A stretch of 64,000 nt of DNA from NCBI GenBank assembly GCA_016208105.1, contig JACQYS010000027.1:1-64000 (forward strand), read 5' to 3'. The DNA comes from Desulfovibrio sp. (GTDB taxonomy: Bacteria > Desulfobacterota > Desulfovibrionia > Desulfovibrionales > Desulfovibrionaceae). Made by a program: the position numbers and the translations under genes. This document shows, piece after piece, positions 34,842 to 43,786 of this stretch; position 1 is the first letter of the stretch; each line of letters begins with the position of its first letter. The notes under the pieces were generated by a model that was not told where the DNA came from, ran no database searches, and saw nothing but the letters and a program-made list of their open reading frames with translations.

Positions 34842-35936
34842 ATGAAGATCATCGACTCCACGTTGCGCGAAGGCGAACAGTGCTTCGGAGTGTATCTCTC
34901 CACCCAGGCCAAGAAAGACATCCTGAGCCGTTTGGCCAGGCTCGGTGTGGACGAGGTTGAACTTGGCATCGCCGGCAGGGATGAGTCCGTGTCCGAACTC
35001 TCCGCCATGGCCCAAGCAATAGACAATGGACCGGAAACATCCGTCTGGGCGGCCTGCCGGGAGGACACAATCCGAACTGGCGCGGCCCTGAACACCGACT
35101 GGCTGCACCTTGGGCTGCCTGTTTCCGCCGCTCATATGGAGAAACGCCTGGGGCTTACCCCTGAAGGTCTCATAGAGCACCTTGAACGCCATGTGGAGCT
35201 GGCCCGCGCAGCTGGGAAAGCTCGTATTTCCGTAGGCCTGGAAGATGCCTCCCGCGCGGACCCGGAATTTTTGACCCGCGCCACCAAAGCGGCCAGGGAC
35301 TCAGGCGCGGCCAGGGTTCGGCTTTCCGACACCGTGGGCTTGTGGCATCCCTTTGAAGTGGGCGAAGTGGTCCGTGAGTTGAAGGCTCTTGGGGGAGTGG
35401 CCATCGGCGTGCACTGCCACAACGATTTCGGCCTGGGTACGGCCAACGCTTTGGCTGGGCTTCTGGCCGGCGCCGACTATGCGGACGCCTCTGTCCTCGG
35501 GCTGGGTGAGCGGGCCGGCCTGGCCGCGCTGGAGGAGCTGGTCGCATACCTGCATTTGCGGTTGGCCGCTCCCTATCGGGTGGAGGAACTGCCCGGCCTC
35601 TGCCGTGCGGTTGCTCAGGCCGCAGGGATAGAGATCCCCCCTAGGAAGCCTGTGGCCGGGGCAGGCCAGTTCGCATGCGAAACAGGACTCCACGTGCATG
35701 GCCTTGCCCGGGATCCTGCCCTGTTCGAACCCTACGACCCCGCCCTGCTCGGGCTTTCGCGCTCAACCGCCCTGGGTAAGAAAAGCGGCCGCGCAGCAGT
35801 GGCAGCAAAACTCGCCGAGCTGAAAATTGAAGCGTCAACTCGCGACCTTGAAGCTCTGGTGCGCTCAGTAAGAACGGAATCAGAGCGCCTGGGAAGACCT
35901 CTAACGGACCAGGAGGCCATGCGCCTCCTCTCTTGA
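34842..35936 (+). CDS. nifV: Homocitrate synthase NifV
   Basis: The 364-residue enzyme condenses acetyl-CoA and 2-oxoglutarate to homocitrate, the organic ligand of FeMo-cofactor. It has the DRE-TIM barrel signature as DSTLREGEQ at the N-terminus, the metal-binding HCHNDFGLG and the family segment ETGLHVHG. Isopropylmalate synthase is the main alternative, but the length (about 370 rather than 500 residues) and nif context favour NifV. Its ATG overlaps the stop of a nine-codon leader frame (34816-34845). Confidence 0.92.
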   Translation: MKIIDSTLREGEQCFGVYLSTQAKKDILSRLARLGVDEVELGIAGRDESVSELSAMAQAIDNGPETSVWAACREDTIRTGAALNTDWLHLGLPVSAAHMEKRLGLTPEGLIEHLERHVELARAAGKARISVGLEDASRADPEFLTRATKAARDSGAARVRLSDTVGLWHPFEVGEVVRELKALGGVAIGVHCHNDFGLGTANALAGLLAGADYADASVLGLGERAGLAALEELVAYLHLRLAAPYRVEELPGLCRAVAQAAGIEIPPRKPVAGAGQFACETGLHVHGLARDPALFEPYDPALLGLSRSTALGKKSGRAAVAAKLAELKIEASTRDLEALVRSVRTESERLGRPLTDQEAMRLLS

Positions 35937-36104
35937 CACGCGCCAATTCTCTCATATCTCACCCTCTCCAAGCGTCCCGCAATTCAGACTCGTCCGATTT
36001 TCCGGACAAGTTGCCGCCTTGCTTCCTTGACCACGGACCGACTGGGCTGATAATTTGCAAGCACGTTGACGTACCGCGAGTCCTGCCTGATTCTTTACAT
36101 CCTC

Positions 36105-36184
36105 CCAATACCATGTTTTTTGGTATTGTTTGGTCTCACAGCTGGTTTTGTCTGGAAAACCGGGCTATGCTCCCAAACAATACC
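36105..36184. promoter_or_regulatory. Inverted repeats upstream of the pta promoter
   Basis: CCAATACC (36105-36112), GGTATTGTTTGG (36122-36133) and CCAAACAATACC (36173-36184) form alternative pairings. The second and third are a 12-bp perfect inverted repeat 39 bases apart. They lie 47 to 126 bases upstream of the sigma-54 candidate, the usual distance for enhancer-binding-protein sites. Confidence 0.55.
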
Positions 36185-36230
36185 CTGTTCAACATATTGA
36201 AATAACAGGACATTGACAACATGGACCATC

Positions 36231-36245
36231 TGGCACGTTCCTTGT
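36231..36245 (+). promoter_or_regulatory. Sigma-54 promoter candidate for pta-ackA
   Basis: TGGCACGTTCCTTGT has a perfect -24 TGGCAC, a 5-base gap and TTGT at -12 (consensus TTGC). It is the only good promoter match upstream of pta. Lactate/acetate operons of D. vulgaris containing pta and ackA are known to be under a sigma-54-dependent activator, which supports it. Confidence 0.6.
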
Positions 36246-36526
36246 TATTAAGGATACTCTGTCTGTACAGGGTCTTAAGCCCTGGCAGAAGCGAATACGT
36301 GTGCGGACGAACATGACCAACCCCGCTCGACTGGGAGGCCCCTGGCCCTCCGGTCATCCTTCCCCATCTGTCTCCCCGCAAGTCCGGGACGCTTTTCCGC
36401 GCCTGGACCGCTCCACTGTTTCCTCCGGCCGATTCGCGGCCGGCGTGCTGGCTCCCATGCTTATCCGGCGGCATCCTTCCCTTCCCGCCGGCACCTTCCA
36501 CCTCATACCCGACCGAGGAGACTCGC

Positions 36527-38623
36527 ATGGCTAAAAACCTCTACATCATCGCCACCGAGGCCCGCAGCGGCAAATCCGCCATCTGCCTGGGCGTGATGCA
36601 GCAGTTGCTCAAGGACTTCCAGCGCGTGGCCTTTTTCCGTCCCATCATCTCCGGTTCAGCCGAAGGCAAGAAGGACCACGACATCAACCTGATCCTCTCC
36701 CAGTTCTACCTGAACATGCGCTACGAGGACACGTACGCCTACACGCTGGACCAGGCCCGGGACATGATCAACCAGGGCAAGCACACCGTGATGCTTGAAA
36801 ATATCCTCATCAAATTCAAAGATCTGGAATCACATTACGATTTCGTGCTCTGCGAAGGCACGGACTTCGTGGGTGGCGACTCGGCCTTCGAGTTCGACAT
36901 AAACGCCGAGATCGCGTCCAACCTTGGCTGCCCGGTCATTCTGGTGGCCAACGGCCACGACAAACCAGCGGACAAACTCGTGGCCGCCACCCAGATCGCC
37001 ATCGACACTTTCGCGGAAAAAAATCTGGATATTTTCGCCACTATAGTGAACCGCGTGGACCCCGGTTTCGAGCAAAAGATACTCGACGGCCTGACCTGCA
37101 AATACATCGGCGGGCAGGACTGCCTGACCTACGCCATCCCGGAGGAGCCAACCCTGGGAAAGCCCACCGTGGGCGATGTGACCAAGTGGCTTGGAGCCCA
37201 GGTCCTCTATGGCCAGGATCAGCTGGACACCCCCATTGACGACTACATCGTGGCCGCCATGCAGGTGGGCAACTTCCTGGACTACATCAAGAAAGGCGCA
37301 CTGGTCATAACTCCGGGCGACAGGGCCGATGTGGTGCTCGGCTGCTACGCCTCGCGTCTTTCCACTGCCTACCAGGACGTGGCCGGCATCGTGCTTACCG
37401 GCGGGCTCGACCCCCACATAAACATCAAGAAGCTCATCGAGGGATGGACCGGCGTTCCTCTTCCCGTTCTCCTGGCCGAAGGGCACACCTACAAGGTCGC
37501 CCGCATCCTCATGGACCTCTATGGGCGCATCGAATCAGACGATCAGAAAAAGATCGCCACGGCCCTGGGCACCTTTGAGAAGTACGTCAAGGGGGACGAC
37601 TTCAGAGCCCGTCTTGAGGCCAAACGCTCCTCCAAGATCACCCCCAAGATGTTCGAGTACAGCCTCATCGACAAAGCCAAGCACCAGAAGCAGCACATCG
37701 TGCTGCCCGAGGGCACGTCCGGACGCATCTTAAAGGCCGCGGACATTCTGCTGCGCCGCGGCGTGGCGGACCTGACCATCCTGGGCAAGGAAAAAGACGT
37801 GCAGCCGCTCATCTCCCAGCTGGGCCTGGATCTTTCGGCTGCCCAGCTCATCGACCCGGCCGCCTCCCCCCACTTCGAGGAATACTGGAAGACCTACTAC
37901 GAGATGCGCAAGGCCAAGGGCGTCACCGAGGAGATGGCCCGCGACCAGATGCTCTCCCCCACCTACTTCGGCACCATGATGGTACAGATGGGCCATGCCA
38001 ACGGCATGGTCTCAGGTTCCATCACCACAACCCAGGAGACCATCCGCCCGGCGCTCCAGATCATCAAGACCAAGCCCGGAATGTCCATCGTGAGCTCCGT
38101 GTTCCTCATGTGCCTGGCCGACAGGGTGCTGGTGTTCGGCGACTGCGCCGTGAACCCGAACCCCAACGCCCAGCAGCTGGCGGAAATAGCCATCCAGTCC
38201 GCACACACGGCCACCGCCTTCCACGTTGAACCCCGCATTGCCATGCTTTCGTATTCAACCGGTACGTCGGGCGGAGGCGCGGAAGTGGACAAGGTGCGCG
38301 AAGCAACAAAGATCGCGCACGAAATGGCGCCGGAACTCATGCTCGAGGGTCCGCTCCAGTACGACGCGGCCATCGATCCGGAAGTGGCGGCACTCAAAAT
38401 GCCTGGCTCTCAAGTCGCTGGGAAGGCCACCGTCTTTATTTTCCCGGATTTGAACACCGGAAACAACACCTACAAGGCCGTCCAGAGGGCCGCCCAGGCC
38501 GTGGCCATAGGCCCGGTGCTTCAGGGCCTCAACAAGCCGGTCAACGATCTCTCCCGCGGCTGCAGCGTGGAGGATATCGTCAACACCGTGGCTATCACCG
38601 CCATTCAGGCGCAACACGAATAG
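36527..38623 (+). CDS. pta: Phosphate acetyltransferase (three-domain)
   Basis: This 698-residue enzyme converts acetyl-CoA and phosphate to acetyl phosphate. The N-terminal P-loop-like domain starts at IATEARSGKSAICLGV. A DRTGG domain lies in the middle (about 220-325) and the catalytic PTA domain covers about 370-698, with GTSGRILKA, GMVSGSITTT and SYSTGTSGGG. Length matches the long regulatory form. GAGGAG precedes the ATG. The gap to ackA is 22 bases, so ATP formation from acetyl-CoA is encoded by one operon. Confidence 0.97.
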   Translation: MAKNLYIIATEARSGKSAICLGVMQQLLKDFQRVAFFRPIISGSAEGKKDHDINLILSQFYLNMRYEDTYAYTLDQARDMINQGKHTVMLENILIKFKDLESHYDFVLCEGTDFVGGDSAFEFDINAEIASNLGCPVILVANGHDKPADKLVAATQIAIDTFAEKNLDIFATIVNRVDPGFEQKILDGLTCKYIGGQDCLTYAIPEEPTLGKPTVGDVTKWLGAQVLYGQDQLDTPIDDYIVAAMQVGNFLDYIKKGALVITPGDRADVVLGCYASRLSTAYQDVAGIVLTGGLDPHINIKKLIEGWTGVPLPVLLAEGHTYKVARILMDLYGRIESDDQKKIATALGTFEKYVKGDDFRARLEAKRSSKITPKMFEYSLIDKAKHQKQHIVLPEGTSGRILKAADILLRRGVADLTILGKEKDVQPLISQLGLDLSAAQLIDPAASPHFEEYWKTYYEMRKAKGVTEEMARDQMLSPTYFGTMMVQMGHANGMVSGSITTTQETIRPALQIIKTKPGMSIVSSVFLMCLADRVLVFGDCAVNPNPNAQQLAEIAIQSAHTATAFHVEPRIAMLSYSTGTSGGGAEVDKVREATKIAHEMAPELMLEGPLQYDAAIDPEVAALKMPGSQVAGKATVFIFPDLNTGNNTYKAVQRAAQAVAIGPVLQGLNKPVNDLSRGCSVEDIVNTVAITAIQAQHE

Positions 38624-38645
38624 AGTTCTAAGGAGACGGTTTCAT

Positions 38646-39857
38646 ATGAAAATCCTGGTTCTCAACTGCGGCAGCTCGTCGCTCAAATACCAGCTTATCG
38701 ACATGACCACCCAGGCCGTCATGTGTTCTGGCTTGGCCGAACGCATCGGCGATAACATGGGGCAGATCACCCACAAGGCCTACCCCGGCATGGACAACCA
38801 GAAGGTGATCTCTGTTGAAAAGCCTTTCAAGGACCACACCGCCGCTCTGGGCAGCTGCGCCGAGTTGATCACCGGCGGCGAAGCCCCTGTGGCCAAGCCC
38901 TCCGAAATCGGTGCTATCGGGCATCGCGTGGTGCACGGCGGCGAGGCATTCCGCCAGCCAACCATCATAACACCTGAAGTAGTGGAGACCATCAAGCAGT
39001 TCTGCGCCTTGGCTCCCCTGCACAACCCCGCAGGACTCATGGGTATCGAGGCCGCCACGGCGCTCTATCCCGGCGTAAGCCAGGTTGCGATATTCGACAC
39101 GGCCTTCCACGGCACTATTCCCGACTACGCCTTTCTTTTCGCCATTCCCTACGAGCTTTACGAAGAATTGGGGATACGACGCTACGGCTTCCACGGCACA
39201 TCTCACGGCTATGTGGCCAAGAAGTTGGCCCAGGTTGTGGGCAAGCCTTTCGAAAAGACCAGCTGCATAACGGTGCACCTGGGCAACGGCTGCTCCATGG
39301 CAGCGGTCAAGAACGGGCAGTGCGTGGACACCTCCATGGGCTTGACCCCGCTCATGGGCCTGATGATGGGCACCCGTTCCGGCGACGTCGACCCTTCCCT
39401 GCATGCTTTCCTGTCCACCAACAAAGGGCTCTCCATCGACCAGGTGGACACTCTTCTCAACAAAAAAAGCGGTCTCAAGGGCATCTGCGGCCTCAACGAC
39501 ATGCGTGACATCCACGCCGCACGCGAGAAAGGCGACAAGAAGGCCGAGTTGGCCCTCAAGATGTTCTGCTACCGGGTGAAGCACTACATCGGCGCTTACC
39601 TGGCCGCTCTGGATGGCTGCGACGCCGTGGTATTCACTGCGGGCATCGGCGAGAACGACGCCGACGTGCGCCAGGGTTGCTGCGATACCCTGGGAGCGGT
39701 TGGGGTGAAGATCGACCGCGACCGCAACTATGGCTTCAAGCGCGGGCAAATCACCAAGATATCCACCGATGATTCGCCGGTGGCCATATACATCATCCCC
39801 ACCAACGAGGAACTGGAGATCGCAACGCAGACCAACTCGCTGGTGAACGGGAAATAA
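38646..39857 (+). CDS. ackA: Acetate kinase
   Basis: The 403-residue enzyme makes ATP and acetate from acetyl phosphate. Family motifs are intact: LNCGSSSLKYQL at the N-terminus, HRVVHGG, the RRYGFHGTSH segment and TAGIGEND near the C-terminus. AAGGAG lies just upstream of the ATG. A strong terminator follows, so pta-ackA is a two-gene unit. Confidence 0.98.
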   Translation: MKILVLNCGSSSLKYQLIDMTTQAVMCSGLAERIGDNMGQITHKAYPGMDNQKVISVEKPFKDHTAALGSCAELITGGEAPVAKPSEIGAIGHRVVHGGEAFRQPTIITPEVVETIKQFCALAPLHNPAGLMGIEAATALYPGVSQVAIFDTAFHGTIPDYAFLFAIPYELYEELGIRRYGFHGTSHGYVAKKLAQVVGKPFEKTSCITVHLGNGCSMAAVKNGQCVDTSMGLTPLMGLMMGTRSGDVDPSLHAFLSTNKGLSIDQVDTLLNKKSGLKGICGLNDMRDIHAAREKGDKKAELALKMFCYRVKHYIGAYLAALDGCDAVVFTAGIGENDADVRQGCCDTLGAVGVKIDRDRNYGFKRGQITKISTDDSPVAIYIIPTNEELEIATQTNSLVNGK

Positions 39858-39891
39858 GAGGCTTTACAGCCGGATTGCTTCGTGATGATTG

Positions 39892-39928
39892 ACGGGGGGC
39901 GGCGTGTCCGGCCCCCCGTTGTTTTTTC
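39892..39928 (+). terminator. Intrinsic terminator of pta-ackA
   Basis: A 9-bp perfect stem (ACGGGGGGC with GCCCCCCGT, 10-base loop) is followed by TGTTTTTT. Confidence 0.93.
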
Positions 39929-40082
39929 GCCACAAACAGTTAAAGGGCAAATACGTTAGGCACATACAATGGCTCCCATTCCGTTAATCACAGGGGCCGC
40001 CATGGCGGTTACGGGTTACGATGCCCAAGACGCTCCCGTCTGGGATGAGCAACTGCGACTTGCATACCTGAGGAGGATCAAC

Positions 40083-40511
40083 ATGTCGGAGTCCGAACAG
40101 CTGCGTACCCATCTGCAAAACTCTTTCAAAAAACTCTCCACTGCGGATGTGGAAGACCTGGGCGCCAAGATCGAGGTTGTCCGGGAAAACTACAAGTTCC
40201 GCTACGGCAAGCTCCTGGACTATGCCGAGTTCTTTGCCGGCGTATCCATCAGCGTGGAGTTGGAAAACCACAGCTCCTTTCCACGGGCTGTGGAAATCGA
40301 GGACCTCGGTGGCGGCAAATCCCTGGGCCGAATCTTCTTCAATCCCTGGCAACGAAAGACCATCAACATAATCACTTTGAGCGGCGGATTCGGCCGCATC
40401 CGCTACAAGACTCCAAAAATGGACTCTTTTGTGGAAACCCCCTTCCTGCAGGAAGGCGATGTCTACCGTTTTACCCATGCCCGGGCGCCCATCGCCGGAC
40501 CAGCCGCGTAA
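40083..40511 (+). CDS. Hypothetical cytoplasmic protein
   Basis: The product is 142 residues from the ATG at 40083, which has GAGGAGG 6 to 7 bases upstream. An in-frame ATG at 39969 lacks such a site. There is no signal peptide or membrane helix. The N-terminal 50 residues look helical, and the rest looks like beta-strands with a GGGKSLGRIFFNPWQRKTINI segment. I do not recognise a family. It is 114 bases before the cupin gene on the same strand. Confidence 0.6.
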   Translation: MSESEQLRTHLQNSFKKLSTADVEDLGAKIEVVRENYKFRYGKLLDYAEFFAGVSISVELENHSSFPRAVEIEDLGGGKSLGRIFFNPWQRKTINIITLSGGFGRIRYKTPKMDSFVETPFLQEGDVYRFTHARAPIAGPAA

Positions 40512-40625
40512 CAAACAGAAGCTTACCGCCGGGGAATCCTCCCACCCCGGCGGTTGTCCGCCGCGCCACGGCTTTGTCCCGGCAAGCCGGGCGCAGCCGC
40601 TTCCAATTCGTCAAGGAGGCTTCAC

Positions 40626-40949
40626 ATGGCTGAATCAAGGCCCGCCTACACCATTGCAAACAAGCAAAGCATCGCGCAATCCGCTGATGTCCGGGTCACC
40701 CTCATGACCTTCGACCCCGGGCAGGAAATCCCCTGGCACACCCACTCCAACGTCACGGACACCTCCTTCTGCCTCAAAGGGGACGTGGAACTCACCATGA
40801 GCGGTCCAGACGAAACCGTGCGGCTTACACCCGGGCAATGGAAACAGGTGCCTGTCGGCAGGGCGCACCGGGTGCGTTGCACCGGGCCAGGGCAATGTGA
40901 AGTTCTTCTGGTGCAGGGCGTGGGCGAATACGATTTCATGCCCGCCTGA
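40626..40949 (+). CDS. Small cupin-domain protein
   Basis: The 107-residue single cupin has the first metal-binding motif as PWHTHSNVTDTSFCLKGD, and the second motif keeps a His in GRAHRV. Metal-dependent enzyme and sensor functions both occur in this family, so none is assigned. AAGGAGG lies 7 bases before the ATG. Confidence 0.82.
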   Translation: MAESRPAYTIANKQSIAQSADVRVTLMTFDPGQEIPWHTHSNVTDTSFCLKGDVELTMSGPDETVRLTPGQWKQVPVGRAHRVRCTGPGQCEVLLVQGVGEYDFMPA

Positions 40950-41123
40950 ACGCGGACCCAGCACTTGTTCCACACTTCATTTCCGGACGAATTCTGGTCT
41001 GGTCTTAAGTATCGCCCTGAAAACATGGACATGATTTCATAAAAATCTTGCCGTGTTGCCCCTTGCAAAACCCACCTCCCGTCCCTACATGCTATGAGCA
41101 CTTCGCTTCCAAAAGGAGCCACC

Positions 41124-41759
41124 ATGTTTTGGAATTCGAGCAAGGAGCCAAAGACCTACCCGGGTTTTCCCCAACTGCCCGAGCCGCTGCGCATCGGAGC
41201 CATCCTGGCCATCGAACCGGGAGAGGCGTTGCGCTATGAAGGTCTGGACCTTACCCTGCCGCTTCCAGCCGGAGAAATCGTGGTCGAAGCCGTTTCCGGA
41301 ATGGAACTCTTCGGCCTCAAGGTCAGCCGCGCGTACGTCAAGACGGGTGAACGGCAGGCCATGTTCCAGTTCCAGCAGCAGAAGGACGGAACGCTCGTCG
41401 ACGTGAATTGCTTCCAGGTCTACCAGGAGATTTATCCCGGCACACCCGACGATTGGGACACATGGCTTGGAGAGGGCGGTCTTATCGGAGGCCAGGACCT
41501 CAATTCTCCCTCCGGGGCCACTTTCGTTCGTGAATGGGGTGACGGTCAGTACGCCCAACCGGTGGAGGTGGCGGAGAATATTTTCACCGCCGCGGACCAG
41601 GCACCCATCGTGGTGAACCACAAGATGATGTTGTATGCTCGCGATATTGGCGGCGCCCAGGAGTACATGCTCGTCTCCGCCGACGAGGAACCCGGGCAGG
41701 CTTTGATACGGTGCCTGGCGGGCGTGGTCATGACGCCCCTGGCGCTCAAGATTTATTAA
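41124..41759 (+). CDS. DUF2491 (YjfK-like) protein
   Basis: The 211-residue cytoplasmic protein starts MFWNSSKEPKTYPGFPQL, with AAAAGGAG before the ATG. Its middle (EVVSGMELFG-like and QFQQQKDGTLVDVNCFQVYQE) fits the DUF2491 family of E. coli YjfK. That gene lies next to a PspA-like gene in E. coli, as here. The function of the family is not established. It is first of a three-gene operon with 13- and 19-base gaps. Confidence 0.7.
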   Translation: MFWNSSKEPKTYPGFPQLPEPLRIGAILAIEPGEALRYEGLDLTLPLPAGEIVVEAVSGMELFGLKVSRAYVKTGERQAMFQFQQQKDGTLVDVNCFQVYQEIYPGTPDDWDTWLGEGGLIGGQDLNSPSGATFVREWGDGQYAQPVEVAENIFTAADQAPIVVNHKMMLYARDIGGAQEYMLVSADEEPGQALIRCLAGVVMTPLALKIY

Positions 41760-41772
41760 GGAGACGGTGGAC

Positions 41773-42768
41773 ATGCGACCCAGATCGATTCTGGCCTTGG
41801 CCGTGGCATTCATCCTTGTTTTCGGCCCTGCTGGCGCGGCCCTTGCCAAGAGCAGCGGGGGCGGTTCCCGCTCTTCTTCAAGCAGCAGCCGGTCCAGCTC
41901 TTCAAGTTCATCCGGTTGGTCCAGCTCGTCCAAGCCCAGCACGCCGACCCCATCGACTCCATCCGGAAGTACCTCCAGTTCGTCCGGCTGGTCCAGCAGC
42001 AGCAAGCCCGCCCAGCCCGGTCAATCGACGCAGCCTTCGGCCACCGCTCCGGCCCAAACCTCCTCCACACCGGGCGGATGGTCCAACACTGGCGGAGCGT
42101 CTTCGGCGCCGTCGGCCAAGTCGTCCGGCACTTCGGCTTTCTCGTCGGCCGGTTCCGACGCCGTGAAAAAGCAGGCCGCCACCTCTTCGTACCAGGGCTA
42201 CCAGGGGCTGTACTCAAAATCGGGCAATGCGGTTCCCGGACAGGTCAGCACTGGCAAACCCATCCTCAACCAGAACAGGAGCTTCGGCTCCTACCAGGAG
42301 TACAACGGATACCGGGACAACTACTACGCCGGACGCGGCTGGTCCGCCCCCGGTTACGCCTTCAACAGCTTCTCCAGCTTCGGCATGTGGGACGCCATGT
42401 TCATGTGGTTCATGCTCTCCAACCTCACCTCAGGGGCTAGCTTCTTCCACAACAACCATAACGACCCTGGCGTCCAGGCCTTCCGCCAGGAAGCGCAAAA
42501 GCTTTCTGAATCCAATGCCGACCTGAAAAAGCAAGTGGCCGAGCTTAATGCCAAGCTCGACCAGATGAACAAGGACGGCGTTCCCGTGGACCCCAACGCC
42601 GTTCCCAAGGACGTCGACCCCAACGTCATGCTGGCCCAGCCAAAGATTGTCGAAGCCAAGGCCCAGGATTCCAAAAATTCATCAGGCAGTTTGTTCTGGC
42701 CGATCGTCACGCTGGTCGCGGTGGGTGGCATCGGCTATTTGATCTTTTCCAGAAGAAAAACCGCCTAA
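41773..42768 (+). CDS. Serine-rich exported protein with C-terminal membrane anchor
   Basis: The 331-residue protein has an N-terminal signal peptide (ALAVAFILVFGPAGAALA) and a long low-complexity region rich in Ser, Pro, Gly and Thr (about 27-130). A Tyr/Gly-rich region follows, then a heptad-like segment near residues 230-275, then a final membrane helix (LFWPIVTLVAVGGIGYLIF) with a basic end. The ATG at 41773 has AAGGAG 9 bases upstream. A topology with most of the chain outside the cytoplasm is inferred. It lies between the DUF2491 and PspA-like genes. Confidence 0.7.
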   Translation: MRPRSILALAVAFILVFGPAGAALAKSSGGGSRSSSSSSRSSSSSSSGWSSSSKPSTPTPSTPSGSTSSSSGWSSSSKPAQPGQSTQPSATAPAQTSSTPGGWSNTGGASSAPSAKSSGTSAFSSAGSDAVKKQAATSSYQGYQGLYSKSGNAVPGQVSTGKPILNQNRSFGSYQEYNGYRDNYYAGRGWSAPGYAFNSFSSFGMWDAMFMWFMLSNLTSGASFFHNNHNDPGVQAFRQEAQKLSESNADLKKQVAELNAKLDQMNKDGVPVDPNAVPKDVDPNVMLAQPKIVEAKAQDSKNSSGSLFWPIVTLVAVGGIGYLIFSRRKTA

Positions 42769-42787
42769 CACTCCAAGGAGATAGTGA

Positions 42788-43549
42788 ATGATCAGCTTTC
42801 TGAAACATTTTTTTGTTAAAAAAGCCGAAGATGTGCAGGCCGGCTTTGTGCAGATGCTTGTGGAGTTCAATCCGGAAACCGCTTCCGAAGCGGAAATCGC
42901 CACTCTGGATGAAGCCCTCACCAAGCTCACCCAGCAGATGGTTGCCGCGAAGCACGGATGGGAAAAGGAAGATCGCGAGGCCAAGGAGATTCAGAAGAAC
43001 TATGATCTTCGGATGGCTGCTGCCGAACGCCTCCAGGCCAAGGCGGAAGCGGCTGCCGCTGATGAAAAAGCGCAGATCGAGGCCAGCCTTGCCAACCTGC
43101 TCTCAGAGCTCGAAAAGATGGCCCCGGAGATCGACCGGGAAATCAAGGAAGCCGCTGAAGCCAAAGGCTACTATGACGAGTTGGCCCAGGCCGTGAAGGC
43201 GGCCTCGGAACGGCTGAAAACCGCCCGCGACCGTTTGTCCGACGCCAAGCGTCGCATGGACGTGGCCAAGGTGCGCATGGAGCGTGCCCAGGAGCAGGAG
43301 GAGCGCGCCAAGGTGGTGGCTGGAATAAAAAAGCAGGCGGACTCCCTCGGCACGGCCTTTGACGCCATGTCCAAAAAGGCTGCCGAGATGGAGGCCAAAA
43401 CCGAGGTCCACACCGAGAAGACCCAGCTGCTTACCCCCCCAAAGACCGAAGACCCCTATATCGCCCAGGCCCTCAAGGAAGCGGCCGGCGAGCAGGCAAA
43501 ACCCGAACAGAGCCTGTCTGAGAGGCTGGCAGCCCTGAAGAAGAAATAA
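42788..43549 (+). CDS. PspA/IM30-like coiled-coil protein (YjfJ type)
   Basis: The 253-residue protein is almost wholly helical, with long Ala/Glu/Lys-rich coiled-coil stretches from about 40 to 215. This is the layout of PspA/Vipp1 (bacterial ESCRT-III) proteins and of E. coli YjfJ. The N-terminal amphipathic helix includes ISFLKHFFVKKAED. It may coat or remodel membranes stressed at the site of its operon partners. AAGGAG precedes the ATG and a perfect terminator follows. Confidence 0.75.
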   Translation: MISFLKHFFVKKAEDVQAGFVQMLVEFNPETASEAEIATLDEALTKLTQQMVAAKHGWEKEDREAKEIQKNYDLRMAAAERLQAKAEAAAADEKAQIEASLANLLSELEKMAPEIDREIKEAAEAKGYYDELAQAVKAASERLKTARDRLSDAKRRMDVAKVRMERAQEQEERAKVVAGIKKQADSLGTAFDAMSKKAAEMEAKTEVHTEKTQLLTPPKTEDPYIAQALKEAAGEQAKPEQSLSERLAALKKK

Positions 43550-43553
43550 ATCG

Positions 43554-43589
43554 AAAAGGGGCGGCCTCCGTACGGAGGCCGCCCCTTTT
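43554..43589 (+). terminator. Perfect-palindrome terminator of the PspA-like operon
   Basis: The 36 bases are an exact inverted repeat (AAAAGGGGCGGCCTCCG and its complement around a TA centre) followed by more T residues. It can terminate on either strand. Confidence 0.95.
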
Positions 43590-43786
43590 TCTTTTTCAAC
43601 TCTCTTTTCGCTTCGTTGGCCTGGGCCATCTGGAAAAGAACAAATAATCCCCAATCCCAAACAACAGTATTAGACGCACCTTGAAGGCCCTGAGGTGCAC
43701 ATGAAGCTCCCTGATATATTGCGTCGGGCAATTTTCTCAGGTTGCACCGCAACCAGATCGACCAGCCTTTGTCTGGAGTGTTTCCA

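Larger units (their letters stand above)
35937..36526. other. Long pta upstream region
   Basis: No gene is supported in these 590 bases. They hold three matching inverted-repeat boxes (36105-36184), a sigma-54 promoter candidate (36231-36245) and then a G/C-rich leader of about 270 bases before pta. A 77-codon frame starting at 36301 has unlikely composition and no ribosome-binding site. Confidence 0.6.

Noticed and set aside
36301-36534. 77-codon frame in the pta leader
   Set aside because: It ends over the pta start, lacks a ribosome-binding site and is rich in Pro, Ser and Arg as expected of random GC-rich sequence.
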